Shown here in pieces: positions 1-8,618 of a stretch of DNA of 64,000 bases. Both the position numbers and the translations under genes were made by a program. How positions within the stretch are numbered: position 1 is the first letter of the stretch; every line of letters begins with the position of its first letter. Origin of the DNA: JAPLST01 sp964397565. GTDB taxonomy: Bacteria; Auribacterota; UBA3054; JAPLST01. The notes under the pieces were generated by a model. The model saw nothing but the letters and a program-made list of their open reading frames with translations. It was not told the origin of the DNA and ran no database searches. The stretch is from the NCBI GenBank assembly GCA_964397565.1, contig CAYNJC010000018.1, positions 23,135-87,134 of the forward strand, given 5' to 3'.

Positions 1-1
1 T

Positions 2-613
2 CCCTATGCGTTTGTCGTGATCTGGTGCGTCGAACTGTACGGGCTCTCGGCCATGCGCTTTGGCGTGCTCACCGCGATTGAAATGGTGACAGCGATGCTG
101 GTGTACATTCCAGTTGCCTATCTGGCCGACAAGGGCACGAAAAAGCCGTTTGTTGTGGCGACCTTTGCGTTCTTTACCTTGTTTCCGCTGGCGCTACTGG
201 GTGCGCGCACGTTCTGGGTGATGGTGCTCGTGTTTGTGCTGCGCGGCATGAAAGAATTTGGCGAGCCGACCCGCAAAGCCCTGATCATGGACCTCGCGCC
301 GGAGGACAGCAAGGCCACCATGTTCGGCGCCTACTACCTGGTGCGTGACACGATCGTCTCGCTGGCGGCGTTCGGCGGCGCACTGCTCTGGAATCCTTCC
401 ACGGCGGAACGGCTGGTGGGCATCTTCGGGTTTGGCCAGACGCTGCTGCCATGGATCCGCCACGTGGCGTCGCCAACCACAAACCTCTTGACTGCGTTTG
501 GCTTTGGTGTGCTCGGCACACTGTATTTCGCGCTGTTCGGCAAGAATGTGCAAGCATGCCCGGCGCTGCCGTCAAGTGCAGCCGGACCCGGCAGCCGGAA
601 CGTCCCGCACTGA
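2..613 (+). CDS. MFS transporter, 5'-truncated by window edge
   Basis: The frame is open to the left edge, so only the last roughly 203 residues are visible; the GTG at 17 is not a convincing start. Several hydrophobic segments are separated by short charged loops, with a loop of the type DKGTKKP and a following RGMKEFGEPTRK stretch, as in major facilitator superfamily permeases near the central or second-half loop. The tail after the last membrane helix (about 22 residues ending at a TGA) is hydrophilic. The substrate cannot be told. A dispersed repeat copy begins about 80 bp downstream, between this gene and the convergent esterase. Confidence 0.75.
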   Translation, partial: PYAFVVIWCVELYGLSAMRFGVLTAIEMVTAMLVYIPVAYLADKGTKKPFVVATFAFFTLFPLALLGARTFWVMVLVFVLRGMKEFGEPTRKALIMDLAPEDSKATMFGAYYLVRDTIVSLAAFGGALLWNPSTAERLVGIFGFGQTLLPWIRHVASPTTNLLTAFGFGVLGTLYFALFGKNVQACPALPSSAAGPGSRNVPH

Positions 614-693
614 TCACCCACGCACCGACGTCAGTCTGTGCGCTTCCGTGAACTCCCACCACGGGCGTGGCGCATAAAGCGGGTCACCGGGAT

Positions 694-822
694 TATTAAT
701 GAGAGCGCTTTCTACTTTGCAGTGTCCTTGTAGCCGCCCGCGCTGAGGGCGGCTTCTACAGCCGCGGTCAGCGCCCGCGGCTACAATTGGCATGACAGCT
801 AGTAAGCGCATTCATTAGTAAG
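694..822 (-). repeat. TIR-bearing short dispersed element, copy 1
   Basis: This 129-bp element is inverted relative to the 63.4-kb copy. Its ends carry the inverted repeat (TA)TTAATGAGAGCGCTTTCTA / TAGTAAGCGCATTCATTA. The core is bounded by GTAGCCGC and GCGGCTAC and can fold into a GC-rich hairpin. It overlaps the 3' end of the minus-strand esterase and supplies its last codons and stop. Confidence 0.85.
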
Positions 823-1757
823 GTTGCCGTAATCTGATCGATGGCCTTCCAGGCCGGGCTGAACAGGCCGGGCTGGGTAACAAAATCGTGGAGCATGCCG
901 GGATAGCAGCTGTGGATCACCGGTACACCGGCTGCCTGTAAGCACTGGGCGTACGCGCGACCCTGGTCGGCAAGCAGATCATATTCGGCAGTAATGACCA
1001 GGGCGGGTGGCAGGCCAGAAAAATCCACGGCGCGCAGTGGCGATACGCGGGGATCCTCAGCTTGATCCACGTTCTGCAAATAGTGGCGCCGGTACCAGTC
1101 GATGGCGGTGGTCGAAAGCCAAAGACCCTGGCCGAAACAATGGAAGGAATCCGTGTTTTCGGAGGCGGTTGACATGTCCACCCACGGGCAGATCAGGGTT
1201 TGATGGATGAGCGTAGGCGCGCCCTGGTCACGCGCAAACCGGGCGACAACCGCGGCCAGATTCCCGCCCGCGCTGTCGCCCGCAACAGAGAGACGGGTCG
1301 GGTCTCCGCCGAAACGGGCGGCATGCGCGGCCACCCATTGCGTCGCGGCCCAGACGTCATCCAGCGCCGTGGGGAATGGGAATTCCGGTGCCAAGCGATA
1401 GTCTACCGACACAACGATGCAGCGGGCGCCCGCGGCCAGGAAGGTGCAGAAGGGCTCGTATTCATCGAGATTCCCCAGCACGAAACCGCCGCCGTGAAAG
1501 AAGATCACAACTGGCCTGGGCCCCTGCTCTGGCGGAGTATAGATGCGGATGGGGATTTCGCCCGCGTTGGTCTTGCAGATGGTGATGTCCTCCCTGGGAT
1601 TGCCAAGCCATTCGGGCAGAAGGAATGCTTTTCGCGCGTCGGCGGGGCTCATGGCATAGAGGGGCGTGTACTTCCCTGCGGCAATCTGCGTGAGGATCGC
1701 TTCAGATTCCGGGTGCAGATGGCCCCGCGTATAGGTGGGATAGAACACGTGCGGCAT
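768..1757 (-). CDS. alpha/beta hydrolase (hormone-sensitive-lipase/acetyl-esterase type)
   Basis: A likely cytoplasmic carboxylesterase of 329 residues. It has the HGGG oxyanion motif of the HSL family, the nucleophile elbow GDSAGG (Ser162), an acid in ITAEYDLL (Asp260) and the catalytic His in LHDFV (His290), so the triad is complete. The start at 1757 follows a good AAAGGAAAG ribosome site; an upstream ATG at 1799 lacks one. Unusually, the last 17 or so residues and the stop codon lie inside a dispersed repeat element, so the natural C-terminus has been replaced or extended. The natural substrate is unknown. Confidence 0.9.
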   Translation of the reverse strand: MPHVFYPTYTRGHLHPESEAILTQIAAGKYTPLYAMSPADARKAFLLPEWLGNPREDITICKTNAGEIPIRIYTPPEQGPRPVVIFFHGGGFVLGNLDEYEPFCTFLAAGARCIVVSVDYRLAPEFPFPTALDDVWAATQWVAAHAARFGGDPTRLSVAGDSAGGNLAAVVARFARDQGAPTLIHQTLICPWVDMSTASENTDSFHCFGQGLWLSTTAIDWYRRHYLQNVDQAEDPRVSPLRAVDFSGLPPALVITAEYDLLADQGRAYAQCLQAAGVPVIHSCYPGMLHDFVTQPGLFSPAWKAIDQITATLLMNALTSCHANCSRGR

Positions 1758-1874
1758 GAAAGGCTTTCCTTTGATCAATCGTTGTTGCCCAAGGGTCACG
1801 ATGCTGAACGTTAGTGGTGAGTTGGGTTTCTGCGCCGCGGGAACAACGCGAACACCACCGCATGGCTGGCCGGT

Positions 1875-2351
1875 TTATATTTGCGCAAGAATGACGACGT
1901 AATTCTTTCCGTACTTCTTCGCGCACGCGGGGCACGTCGTATAGTAAAAGTACATTTTGCTGACGTCCTTGCCTTTGGCCGCTACAAAGGCCTTCATCTC
2001 TTCGATCCATTTCCGCGTGTTCCGGTAGGGACCCTCGAACACCTTGGAGACGAAGGTGCCCGAAATAGTTGCCATCCGCGCATGGGGAACATTTTTAGTC
2101 ACCTCAAGATACACATCAGCCCCCCACAGCGAGTTCTCGTCTGACAGGACCATCATAGGTTCGGGGATGGCGTTGACGGCCGCAATTGCCGCAACACTCC
2201 GTTTCATGACCGCACCGAAGTTCACGGGGATGTGCAGAATACTGGTGACGCGGTCCTGAACAAAGAGTTTATTGTCCAAGGTGATGCGCTTGTCGTCCCA
2301 AGGTGCGGGATCAAATCGGGAACAGCAGTGCTCGGAATTTTGTTCACTCAT
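1875..2351 (-). CDS. small conserved protein with C-terminal CxxC
   Basis: A 158-residue protein beginning MSEQNSEHCC. It looks like a widespread bacterial family often labelled only 'hydrolase' or hypothetical. Conserved-looking features are the N-terminal CC pair, a central LSDENSLWGADVYLEVTK stretch, FEGPYRNTRKW, and a C-terminal YYTTCPACAKKYGKNY block with a CxxC pair that could bind metal or be redox active. The start at 2351 is preferred over 2375 because the upstream residues look unrelated. A TATAAT-like box (2433-2438, minus strand) lies upstream without a clear -35. No enzymatic activity can be assigned from sequence. Confidence 0.75.
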   Translation of the reverse strand: MSEQNSEHCCSRFDPAPWDDKRITLDNKLFVQDRVTSILHIPVNFGAVMKRSVAAIAAVNAIPEPMMVLSDENSLWGADVYLEVTKNVPHARMATISGTFVSKVFEGPYRNTRKWIEEMKAFVAAKGKDVSKMYFYYTTCPACAKKYGKNYVVILAQI

Positions 2352-2490
2352 GGTGCGTCCTTTCGTTGTGGCCAATGGTGGCGGTGAGCGCCGCGCGCGC
2401 GGTGGTCACCTCACACGCAGCGCATCCGTGCAATTATACCATAGTCGAAAAGAATCGGGGTAGTGCAGCGCCATTAGCACCGCGCGGTAC

Positions 2491-4692
2491 TCACCGCCCA
2501 GGGCAGGCGTGTTGCAGCGTGGCGCCGGCACCGGCTGGTTCGGGCGAACTTTTTCCAGGGCATCCGCCTCGCTCGCAAGACTCCAGCAAGAGCAGCTCAG
2601 ATGTCAGTGCGCCTTCCAGCCGAATAGTCAGGCCCTGCTTCATCAGGGCGACCCCGTCCATCTCGCACGAGCGTTGGTCATTGTCGAAGGTTACCCGGTA
2701 CCTGCGCGACAAATCCAACCCGCGCAAACGGAGTGTGTAGTCCGCCACACGTGGCGCGCAGAGTTGAAAGACTCCGCAGACCGCCTTGGTGCGATCGCGC
2801 GAGGCCAGCTCCAATACGCCCCAGCCCTGCGGCTCGGGGCCCGGCACGCACGGGGTATGGTGGTAGATGCGCCCGGTGCTCATGAATGGCCGGACGAAGT
2901 GTTTGTACAGTGCAATCCAGTGCTGCATCTGCGCCAACATGTGCGGATTCCACTCCGCTCCCATCGGTTTTGGAAACCCGATGGTGGGGCGCACAAAAAG
3001 AAGCAGCCGGGACTGAAAGTTGAAGTCCGCCGTCAGGAATCCGCTCTGCCCCCCGATCAAACGGTCTACGTACTCGGGCGGCAGGGCCATGGTCATGCCG
3101 TTGGTGATGGCAAAGGAACGCGGCGCGAGCTGCCAGTCCGTGACCCAGGTATGGCTGAAGCGGCGCACCATGCCGACATCCGTGCGCCCGCCGCCACCGG
3201 CGCAGTTCTCGAAGATGACGTTGGGGAAGCGGGCGCGCAGGCGCTCGTAGATGGCATACTGGGCCTCATAATAGCGCCAGAAATGGCACTCTGTGAAGCC
3301 CGCGCGCGGGATCCGCCCCACGCCCTGCGTGTTGTAGTCCAGGCGGAAGAACTCCAGTTCGTTTTCTTCGATCACGCGGACGATCTGCGCTTCCATCCAT
3401 TGCGCAACCTGGGGATTGGCGAGGTCGAGCATGCCCCCGAGTTCCTGACCGTCATAACCGCGCACGATCCACTCCGGATGCGCTTGGGCTGCCTGGCTTT
3501 CTGCGCCGATCCTTTCGGCGTCCATCCACAGGCCCCACAACATACCTTTCGCATGTGCCCGATCACGAAACGGTTTCAGTCCGTCCGGAAATCGCGCGCG
3601 GTTAACATCCCAGTTGCCGACCGTCTTCCACCAGTCCGCGCCAGGCGGCGCGTACCAGCTTGCGTCCACGAAGAACACTTCCGCGCCGAAATCGGCCGCC
3701 GTGTCGATCGCATGGATCACCTGCGCCGCCGTAATCTCCACCTCCGGACCGATGGCGGACTCCACCCATCCGCCGCGCCCGCGCGGTTGCGGCAGAAAAA
3801 CGCTTCTGCGCAGATGGTCGTGCATCGCCTGGATGGCCGTATCGAGGTCGCCGAATACCAGGCCGAGATGCAGCTCGGGGCAGCGGACCGTCTCGCCCGG
3901 GGCAATGACCCGTTGCGGCGCCGGGGCGTCCGGCCCGCCACTGAAAAAAAGCCGCGCAACCGGGTCGCTGGCATCCGCCGTGAGATCGAATTCGAACGCA
4001 TAGCCGCCCGACCACGCGAGCTGTCCGACAAAGTGTTCGCCGGTGGCGTTGTTTCGCAGAACGAACCAGGGATGGCGATGGCGGTCGCGCCGGTAGCGTC
4101 CGTCGACGCGGTAGCCGGCGGCCGGCAGGTCGTGCCACTGGAAATCGCCCTCATGCCCCCAGCGCGGGTTCTCAAAATAACCGAGAGAGTAGAGCGGAAG
4201 CCCGCTGGCCCCGAGGTGCGCGCGCCAGCGGTTGACCACCTGCAGGACACCGCTCCACGACGCGCAGGCCGCCAGCGCTGCGGGCGTGGCACCGGTGTTG
4301 GTGATCTCAATCCAGCGCGTCAAGACCGGCGTGCCGTCCAGACGCGTGCACACCTTCACGGTGACATCACGAACAGCATGCCGTAGTGTGACCACCGCCC
4401 GGAGCCCCGCGGATGGCTCGACCGTTTTGTCGAACCCGGCCCATTCCCAATCGGCGGCAAGCAGTTGCCCGTCAAGTTCGACCCAGAACGCCTGTGGCGT
4501 TGGGTGCGCAGCGGGATTACTGCGTCCATCGTAAAAAGGGATGTAACCGGCGCCATTCCAGCCGCGCCCTACAAACCGCCCCTTGATCAGGGAGTCCTCA
4601 TAGACGGCAAACGCCGTGCGGTACGTCACCGTCGGCGTCTCTCCCTCGGTAAGGATAACATCACACCATGTGGAATCTTCACACTCTGTCAT
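2491..4692 (-). CDS. GH36-type alpha-galactosidase-like glycoside hydrolase
   Basis: A 733-residue protein with an N-terminal beta-sandwich region and a central catalytic barrel of the GH36/clan GH-D type. The nucleophile Asp452 sits in FFRLDYN and the acid/base Asp519 in WVTDW, about 67 residues apart as is usual for GH36; the FENCAGGGGRTD and WGLWMDAE segments are also typical. No signal peptide is seen, so it probably acts in the cytoplasm on alpha-galactosides or related oligosaccharides. ATG 4692 is chosen because it follows GGAAC; ATG 4713 is an alternative. The bases just upstream match a fragment of the dispersed GTAGCCGCGGAACGGC repeat. It is the third gene after two secreted paralogues. 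Confidence 0.85.
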   Translation of the reverse strand: MTECEDSTWCDVILTEGETPTVTYRTAFAVYEDSLIKGRFVGRGWNGAGYIPFYDGRSNPAAHPTPQAFWVELDGQLLAADWEWAGFDKTVEPSAGLRAVVTLRHAVRDVTVKVCTRLDGTPVLTRWIEITNTGATPAALAACASWSGVLQVVNRWRAHLGASGLPLYSLGYFENPRWGHEGDFQWHDLPAAGYRVDGRYRRDRHRHPWFVLRNNATGEHFVGQLAWSGGYAFEFDLTADASDPVARLFFSGGPDAPAPQRVIAPGETVRCPELHLGLVFGDLDTAIQAMHDHLRRSVFLPQPRGRGGWVESAIGPEVEITAAQVIHAIDTAADFGAEVFFVDASWYAPPGADWWKTVGNWDVNRARFPDGLKPFRDRAHAKGMLWGLWMDAERIGAESQAAQAHPEWIVRGYDGQELGGMLDLANPQVAQWMEAQIVRVIEENELEFFRLDYNTQGVGRIPRAGFTECHFWRYYEAQYAIYERLRARFPNVIFENCAGGGGRTDVGMVRRFSHTWVTDWQLAPRSFAITNGMTMALPPEYVDRLIGGQSGFLTADFNFQSRLLLFVRPTIGFPKPMGAEWNPHMLAQMQHWIALYKHFVRPFMSTGRIYHHTPCVPGPEPQGWGVLELASRDRTKAVCGVFQLCAPRVADYTLRLRGLDLSRRYRVTFDNDQRSCEMDGVALMKQGLTIRLEGALTSELLLLESCERGGCPGKSSPEPAGAGATLQHACPGR

Positions 4693-4720
4693 AACGCCGT
4701 TCCGCGGCTGCATGCCGTAG

Positions 4721-5689
4721 TCAATTGTGAATGTAGACGGACGTGTTCTGCGTGATGATGCGCTTCACATGCAGCCGCCTCACGCCGGTGGAAATGACCA
4801 TGGTGTTGACGTTGGGGATGTAGCGGTCGGACGTTCGCCACCGTCCCTCATCATACATGCCCACGCCGCGCAGCTCGTCCGCAGTGAGTGAATCGATCGG
4901 GCCGCCCGGCGGGTTGAGCGTGTATACTCCCGGCATCTCGTCCATGTACCCGTTGAGCAGCGGGGCGCCGACCGTGATGGGCGTCGCGATAATGTGCTTG
5001 GCGATGATGCTGCCAATGGAACCGCCGCTGAAGATGAAGACGTTGTTGTTGGTGACGCTGCCGGCCACGACCATGTCGCGCCGGGCCGGCGCGCCGGTGA
5101 GCACGTACGAGAGATAGGTGTTCTTCAGTCGCAGCGTCTTGATGGATTTGGCGTAGAGAAACGTTCCCCACAGATCGCAGTTGAAACTGATCGTCTCCAC
5201 ATCGCCGTCGCAGATGACCATGCCATATTGCGAGATCGAGCTGCCAAACGGACTCCAGGTCGGCCCGGCCAACGGCACGCCGGTGCCAAACATCGAGCCG
5301 GCGCCAAGCCGGATCGAGATGCTCTTCATGTTCGAGTTGGAGCAAATGACATTGAAATACTGTACTGCTGCGGCGCGCTGCTTCGTATTGGGCGTAATAA
5401 GCAGGCGGCCGTTGGCGTCACCATTCAAAATCCAGATCATGGCATAGCCGGCGTCGGACACGCCGTAGACGGGAATGTTCGTCAGCACGGACGCGAATGA
5501 CCATTGCACAAAATTCGAGGCGGGGTCAAACACCGGCGTGATCTGTGGCCGTGCGCCCGACTGCACGATCAACTGGCCCGCGCCCTTATATGTGGCTTTC
5601 CAATACGGCGTCTCCGCCCGCTGCACACCGGCGCCCCACGCCATGCCGGCCACCGCCGCCATTACTGCGCACCATTGTGTCGCTTTCAT
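4721..5689 (-). CDS. secreted protein of unknown family, paralogue B
   Basis: A 322-residue protein starting MKATQWCAVMAAVAGMAWGAG, a clear signal peptide. The mature part is rich in beta-prone, Asn/Gly/Ser-rich stretches (for example VTNNNVFIFSGGSIGSII), suggesting a parallel beta-helix or adhesin-like fold. It is paralogous to the next gene upstream: both open with a TxYKGxGxL motif, have a VFDxxxxFxQ motif early, and end with IITxxTSVxI followed by two residues. The start at 5689 follows GGAGACACA and lies 11 bp after the upstream stop, so the pair is co-transcribed, probably together with the GH36 gene. Function is unknown. Confidence 0.8.
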   Translation of the reverse strand: MKATQWCAVMAAVAGMAWGAGVQRAETPYWKATYKGAGQLIVQSGARPQITPVFDPASNFVQWSFASVLTNIPVYGVSDAGYAMIWILNGDANGRLLITPNTKQRAAAVQYFNVICSNSNMKSISIRLGAGSMFGTGVPLAGPTWSPFGSSISQYGMVICDGDVETISFNCDLWGTFLYAKSIKTLRLKNTYLSYVLTGAPARRDMVVAGSVTNNNVFIFSGGSIGSIIAKHIIATPITVGAPLLNGYMDEMPGVYTLNPPGGPIDSLTADELRGVGMYDEGRWRTSDRYIPNVNTMVISTGVRRLHVKRIITQNTSVYIHN

Positions 5690-5700
5690 TGTGTCTCCAT

Positions 5701-6621
5701 TCACTGATTGATGAACACCGAAGTGCCCTCGGTGATGATATGCGTTGCGGGTACCTTGATCTGCGGCCGGACCGCGCCCACCACAAAGCTGGACGGCAGC
5801 CATTTCGCCGCCGGCGCATTGAACCGGCCCACGCCACACAAGGATTTCGCCTGCACTTTGCCGATCGTGCCGCTGGGCGGATACGTGTTGTACAGCGCCA
5901 AAAGATCGGGGGTGAAGACATCCGTGATCGGCGCGCACCCGGCAAAAATCAACGTATCCTGCATCGAGTCGCCCGCTTTGAAGGTGCCCAGATCGCCCTC
6001 GCTGACCGTCACAAGGTCGTTGGAGTCACCCTCGTAATTCACATAAGCATTGCTGACGTATTGCTGCGGCGTGCCCAGCAGCAGGAACGAATAGTAGGAG
6101 CTGCGGCACGAGAACACCCCGACATTGCGCATGGCAAACGCGCTGCCGATCAACCGCGCCGTCGTGGTGAACTTCTCCACGTCGCCGTCAATCATCGCCC
6201 CCGCGCCGCTCATCAGGCCGAACACCATTTGGTCCGCATCCCGCGGGGCCTTGACGAGAATCGATTTGAAACTTGAATTCGACCCGATGATCTGAACCGG
6301 CTGCGTGAAGGCCACGATGCCGGGCTTCGGTTTGACTTGCAGCATGCTTTTCGCATCGCTGTTCTGGACGAAAATCAGTGCGGGCAGCAACGCGGTCACG
6401 CCCCAGAAATGACTGGTGACATCCTCAACTTCGTAGACGTATTGGGCAAAGTGGTCGCTGCTGTCAAAGACAGCATCGCGGTTCACGCTCTTCCCCTCCA
6501 TGACCGACAGCGTGCCGCCGCCTTTGTAGCGGACAGTCCACTGGCTCGTTTCCTGGACTTGCCAACTCGCGGCAAATGCAAGCGAACTGGCAGCGACGCA
6601 GCACGCGCACAGCATTTTCAT
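5701..6621 (-). CDS. secreted protein of unknown family, paralogue A
   Basis: A 306-residue protein with a signal peptide (MKMLCACCVAASSLAFAAS) and a Ser/Asn/Gly-rich mature region. It shares the beginning (WTVRYKGGGTL) and end (IITEGTSVFI) with the downstream paralogue, and a shared 'sLcGVGrF/eLRGVGMY' segment about 50 residues before the end. First gene of the minus-strand operon with paralogue B and the GH36 enzyme; a near-consensus promoter lies at 6659-6687. The start at 6621 follows GGAGGCTGCT. No known domain is recognised. Confidence 0.8.
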   Translation of the reverse strand: MKMLCACCVAASSLAFAASWQVQETSQWTVRYKGGGTLSVMEGKSVNRDAVFDSSDHFAQYVYEVEDVTSHFWGVTALLPALIFVQNSDAKSMLQVKPKPGIVAFTQPVQIIGSNSSFKSILVKAPRDADQMVFGLMSGAGAMIDGDVEKFTTTARLIGSAFAMRNVGVFSCRSSYYSFLLLGTPQQYVSNAYVNYEGDSNDLVTVSEGDLGTFKAGDSMQDTLIFAGCAPITDVFTPDLLALYNTYPPSGTIGKVQAKSLCGVGRFNAPAAKWLPSSFVVGAVRPQIKVPATHIITEGTSVFINQ

Positions 6622-6658
6622 AGCAGCCTCCAAGTGGGGGTAATCGGTGATTAAGTAT

Positions 6659-6687
6659 AGTATAGCATGCGGGCCGTTGCATGTCAA
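6659..6687 (-). promoter_or_regulatory. sigma-70 type promoter for secreted-pair/GH36 operon
   Basis: On the minus strand TTGACA (6682-6687) and TATACT (6659-6664) are separated by exactly 17 bp, upstream of the start codon at 6621. It is close to consensus and well placed. Confidence 0.75.
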
Positions 6688-6748
6688 AATATCTGCAAAA
6701 GCAGACCCGCTTGCGGCAGGTGCCCCTGGCAGCGCCAGCGTGTCGCGC

Positions 6749-6778
6749 TTGTGCCGGCCCTAGCTTTTATGCGATAAT
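6749..6778 (+). promoter_or_regulatory. candidate promoter overlapping the Nudix gene start
   Basis: TTGTGC (6749-6754) and GATAAT (6773-6778) have an 18-bp spacer. The -10 ends only 5 bp before ATG 6784, so transcription would begin at or next to the start codon, giving a leaderless mRNA. The -35 match is modest. Confidence 0.45.
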
Positions 6779-6783
6779 TGGCC

Positions 6784-7527
6784 ATGAGCCTTTCATCCAC
6801 CGCATCCTTGCGCATCGCCCGCAATGGCCAGGCCTTCGATCTGCTCGGCGTACCCGCGGACGTGCAGCAGCTTGCCGCCGCACGCCAGTTCACCCAATGG
6901 CTCGACCGCATGGATCCGCGCTTCCGCATTCGGCACATCACACTTCAAGTGCTCGATCGCCGTATTGATGGCGGGCTGCTCTTCGCCAAACTGCTGGCCG
7001 AGGTCACGGATGACCACGACCGCCGCATTCCCGGCGCTGTCTTTCTGCGCGGTGATGCGGTCGCCGTCCTAGTCGTGCTGCACGCCGACGACCGCGCCTG
7101 GGTTGTGCTCACCGCCCAGCCGCGCTTTCCCAGCGGCGAATTCGAGTCGGTTGAAATCCCGGCCGGCATGATGGACGACCACGGCGACTTCATCGGCAAA
7201 GCCGCGCAGGAAGTGCAGGAAGAAACCGGCCTGCTGATTCACGCCGCGGCGCTCGTCGTGCTTGGCGAATTCTTTCCGTCTGGTGGCGGCAGTGACGAGA
7301 ACATCCGCCTCTATCTGTATGAGCAGCCGGCCACAGACGCCGAGATTCAGGCCATGCATGGCCGCGTCGCCGGCGCGCACCATGAGCACGAACATATCCG
7401 TGTCTTGCTGGTTCCGCTCGATGAATTGCCCCGGCACACCAATGATAGTAAAGCCCTCCTGGCCTACGGCGCCTACCGCGGCCTGTGGGGGCCACACAGT
7501 CATCATCAACAAGAGGCACGTGTATGA
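6784..7527 (+). CDS. Nudix hydrolase (ADP-sugar/nucleoside-diphosphate-sugar type)
   Basis: A 247-residue protein with a central Nudix region beginning PAGMMDDHGDFIGKAAQ and ending EVQEETGL. Against the consensus Gx5Ex7REUxEExGU, the first Glu is Gly and the Arg is Gln, while the metal-binding Glu cluster (E, EE) and Gly are kept. A long N-terminal part and the SGGGSDENIRLYLYE stretch after the box resemble larger nucleotide-sugar diphosphatases, so an ADP- or UDP-sugar substrate is plausible. A TTG at 6778 is an alternative start. The last codons overlap the next start (ATGA), the first of two such junctions in this three-gene operon. Confidence 0.8.
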   Translation: MSLSSTASLRIARNGQAFDLLGVPADVQQLAAARQFTQWLDRMDPRFRIRHITLQVLDRRIDGGLLFAKLLAEVTDDHDRRIPGAVFLRGDAVAVLVVLHADDRAWVVLTAQPRFPSGEFESVEIPAGMMDDHGDFIGKAAQEVQEETGLLIHAAALVVLGEFFPSGGGSDENIRLYLYEQPATDAEIQAMHGRVAGAHHEHEHIRVLLVPLDELPRHTNDSKALLAYGAYRGLWGPHSHHQQEARV

Positions 7528-8618
7528 AAAGCAAACTGCTTTGTTTGCTGATCCTTGCCGTCACGGCATGCCAGGCCGGCGACCTGGCGGGCGTGCGCGA
7601 TGCGCTCATCTACCAATGGTCCCATCTCGACTGGCGCAGCAACGCTGTCGACTTTGCCACGTTCGATGGCTACCTCAGCACTGTTGCCGACAGAAGTGAT
7701 GCGTCCGACCTGGTCCGCATGCAAGCGGCCGTGACGCGCTCATTGCTGCATGCCTGGCGCCAGAACATGCCTGGGCCACCTGGCATGCAGGCCGAGATTG
7801 CTACTGCCTATATGCAATTGGCCGCCGATACGACCAATACCCTGGCCGCACCTGCGCTCATCCAACTGGCGGTCCTGCGCCGCTTGACGGATCGCGCGAC
7901 CGACGCGGTTGCCCGCGCGCGCTACCTCCTGGCCGTGCTGCATCTGGCGCATGCACAGCGCTATCTTGCCGCATTTCCAAAGTACTACGCCATTGTGGAC
8001 GATCAGCGTGCCGCCATCGAATGGGAGCGCCTGCGCGCTGTGCTTGAGTATCTGCGTATCTATAGCAATCCGGACTACACAACGCCGATGCTCTCAGTCC
8101 TGCCCTCGCTTGATTTTGCGCCGCGTTTTTCCGTGCAGTGCGCCGTGCAGGCGGATGCCGATCTGACCAACGCCACGCTTGCCAGCATCGAGCGATGTTG
8201 GCTTGTGCGCGCGTGCCTCGCCGTACCCTATGGCGGAGAGTTTGACCTCGTCCGGTGTTCAGTAATACAGCAAGAAATCAATTGTGGTGCGCGGCGCGTC
8301 TCGGCCGCCTTGCCCACCACCTTGCAGCAACTCGTGGCGCTGACGCCGTCGCCGCAGGCATTGGAGGCGGTCAGCTACTCTGCCGAGCGCCTGCCGTGGT
8401 TTCAGGGCAGCGGGGGCGGCCAGGAATATGGCATGGCGCTTCAGCGCAGCCGCGTGTACCTCACCAACAGTGTTGCAGTGTGCTGGCGCCCCAACAATAA
8501 TCCCGTGCTTGTGCTGAGCAATACCACCCTGAAGGCCGCGGCGACATTTGCCCAAATGGAGCGCCTGGCGTATCAGTATTTATCCAGTAACGCGTGGTGG
8601 TTGGCGCCACACCCATGA
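7524..8618 (+). CDS. predicted lipoprotein of unknown function
   Basis: A 364-residue protein starting MKSKLLCLLILAVTACQAG. The VTAC lipobox predicts lipidation at Cys16 and export. The mature part is alpha-helical, Ala- and Leu-rich, with no recognisable catalytic motif; the last third contains SGGGQEYGMALQRSRVYLTN. It overlaps the Nudix gene (ATGA) and the C25 peptidase gene downstream (ATGA), so translation is probably coupled and the protein may work with that exported peptidase. No family could be named. Confidence 0.75.
   Translation: MKSKLLCLLILAVTACQAGDLAGVRDALIYQWSHLDWRSNAVDFATFDGYLSTVADRSDASDLVRMQAAVTRSLLHAWRQNMPGPPGMQAEIATAYMQLAADTTNTLAAPALIQLAVLRRLTDRATDAVARARYLLAVLHLAHAQRYLAAFPKYYAIVDDQRAAIEWERLRAVLEYLRIYSNPDYTTPMLSVLPSLDFAPRFSVQCAVQADADLTNATLASIERCWLVRACLAVPYGGEFDLVRCSVIQQEINCGARRVSAALPTTLQQLVALTPSPQALEAVSYSAERLPWFQGSGGGQEYGMALQRSRVYLTNSVAVCWRPNNNPVLVLSNTTLKAAATFAQMERLAYQYLSSNAWWLAPHP

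Noticed and set aside
2509..4386. A 625-codon open frame on the plus strand
   Set aside because: It is the shadow of the minus-strand GH36 gene, a common artefact in GC-rich DNA; its translation is Arg/His/Ala-rich without a domain.
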